DNA from: Chlorobiota bacterium
GTDB lineage: Bacteria; Bacteroidota; Chlorobiia; Chlorobiales; Chlorobiaceae
DNA length: 64,000 nt
NCBI GenBank assembly: GCA_016866305.1
Contig: VGMX01000001.1
Span: 108,358-172,357 of the forward strand
Direction: 5' to 3'
The notes under the pieces are model-generated. The model did no database searches and was not told the DNA's origin. It saw nothing but the letters and a program-made list of their open reading frames with translations. The position numbers and the translations under genes are program-made. How positions within the stretch are numbered: position 1 is the first letter of the stretch; each line of letters starts with the position of its first letter. This document shows, in pieces, positions 63,563-64,000 of this stretch.

Positions 63563-63652
63563 CCAGAACCCCATACCCATGCTCCTCAGCATACCTACAG
63601 GTTTCCGCCATCAAACCCGGTACCGGTTTCATGAACCTGTACTGTTCTGAAG

Positions 63653-64000
63653 ATGAAATCCGGCAACTGGATACCTATGTCGAAAGCCCTTTTGAGGGAA
63701 CTGCCGACCGACCGTCCTTTCTCGAAGGTGGAAGCAGCGTTCTCCCTGCAGGTGGATTTCGACCAGGACAATCCGGTTACCGTTGCCGGCTATGCGAAAC
63801 GATGGAGTTGGACAAGGAAAAAGGTCATGAACTTTTTTGAAGAGATCGGGGTGTACATCGCCTATCCGGAAAATACCGCGAATAAACAGAATCAGAAGGG
63901 ACAGATACGGATACAGATGCAGCGCAGAACCGGCACAGACAAGGAACAGATCAACTTCATCAATAACCGTGAGTTACCGTCGAAGAAAAACAGATACGGA
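63653..64000 (+). CDS. Putative replication-type protein of the second element (partial, runs off window)
   Basis: The frame opens MKSGNWIPMSKALLRELPTDRPFSKVEAAFSLQVDFDQDNPVTVAGYAKRWSWTRKKVMNFFEEIGVYIAYPENTANK and is still open at the edge. The NWIPxSKAL...RPFSKxEAxFSLQxDxD and GYAxxWxWxRKKV pattern recalls N-terminal winged-helix domains of phage/plasmid replication initiation proteins. The tracked ORF at 63631-63840 is an out-of-frame shadow. ATG 63677 is an alternative start. Assignment is tentative. Confidence 0.6.
   Translation, partial: MKSGNWIPMSKALLRELPTDRPFSKVEAAFSLQVDFDQDNPVTVAGYAKRWSWTRKKVMNFFEEIGVYIAYPENTANKQNQKGQIRIQMQRRTGTDKEQINFINNRELPSKKNRYG

Noticed and set aside
1-64000. 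CRISPR array, rRNA operon or complete insertion sequence
   Set aside because: No regularly spaced repeats, rRNA sequence, transposase gene or paired terminal inverted repeats with target duplication were seen.

Overview
The window looks like chromosome of a green sulfur bacterium (Chlorobiaceae, Chlorobium/Pelodictyon-like). This is an inference from gene content: a fumarate reductase operon (frdCAB) and an aconitase that suit a reductive TCA cycle, a complete anaerobic cobalamin pathway with Chlorobi-style fused enzymes, a FISUMP lipoprotein and BioG-type biotin synthesis. No 16S rRNA or photosystem gene is present to confirm it.

Layout. 0-8.6 kb: housekeeping genes (plsY, purM, lysC, an NlpC/P60 lipoprotein, prmA, ppx/gppA, a THUMP-like methyltransferase, an acyl-CoA ligase). 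8.6-15.35 kb: one tightly packed minus-strand biotin operon, birA-bioB-F-G-C-D-A, headed by a perfect BirA-type operator. 15.4-28.6 kb: amiC, topA, feoAB, acnA, a HIT protein, a lipoprotein, a CNNM/CorC-type membrane protein and a FISUMP lipoprotein. 28.6-38.2 kb: frdCAB, a cyclase/DHOD-like pair, an SRPBCC protein, an alkaline phosphatase, a frameshifted PagL-like gene, a lipase-like hydrolase and rlpA.

38.4-41.9 kb is a scar zone. A broken GNAT gene abuts an internally deleted fic fragment, followed by hipBA and a doubly truncated abiE fragment. The fic and abiE fragments are copies of intact genes at 56-62 kb, in the same order and orientation.

41.9-55.1 kb is a co-directional (minus) cobalamin block. 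A B12 riboswitch at 54.93-55.13 kb precedes an outer-membrane protein gene, cbiMNQO cobalt uptake, cobA, cbiK, cbiL, cbiHC, cbiET, cbiGF and cbiJD. Four of the corrin-ring proteins are two-domain fusions. The block looks more G+C-rich than its flanks.

55.3-62.7 kb is a defence/toxin island between two direct repeats. Each repeat carries the 3' half of a tRNA-Val(TAC) and each is followed by a terminator. The island holds an AbiEi-like-domain/Fic fusion, two different AbiEi/AbiEii modules and a metallophosphoesterase, but no integrase. From 62.7 kb to the end a second mobile element begins: a CI-like regulator divergent from an excisionase-type gene across two interleaved palindromes, then a partial replication-type gene. 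Serial integration at one tRNA-Val gene, whose intact copy should lie to the right of the window, would explain this arrangement.
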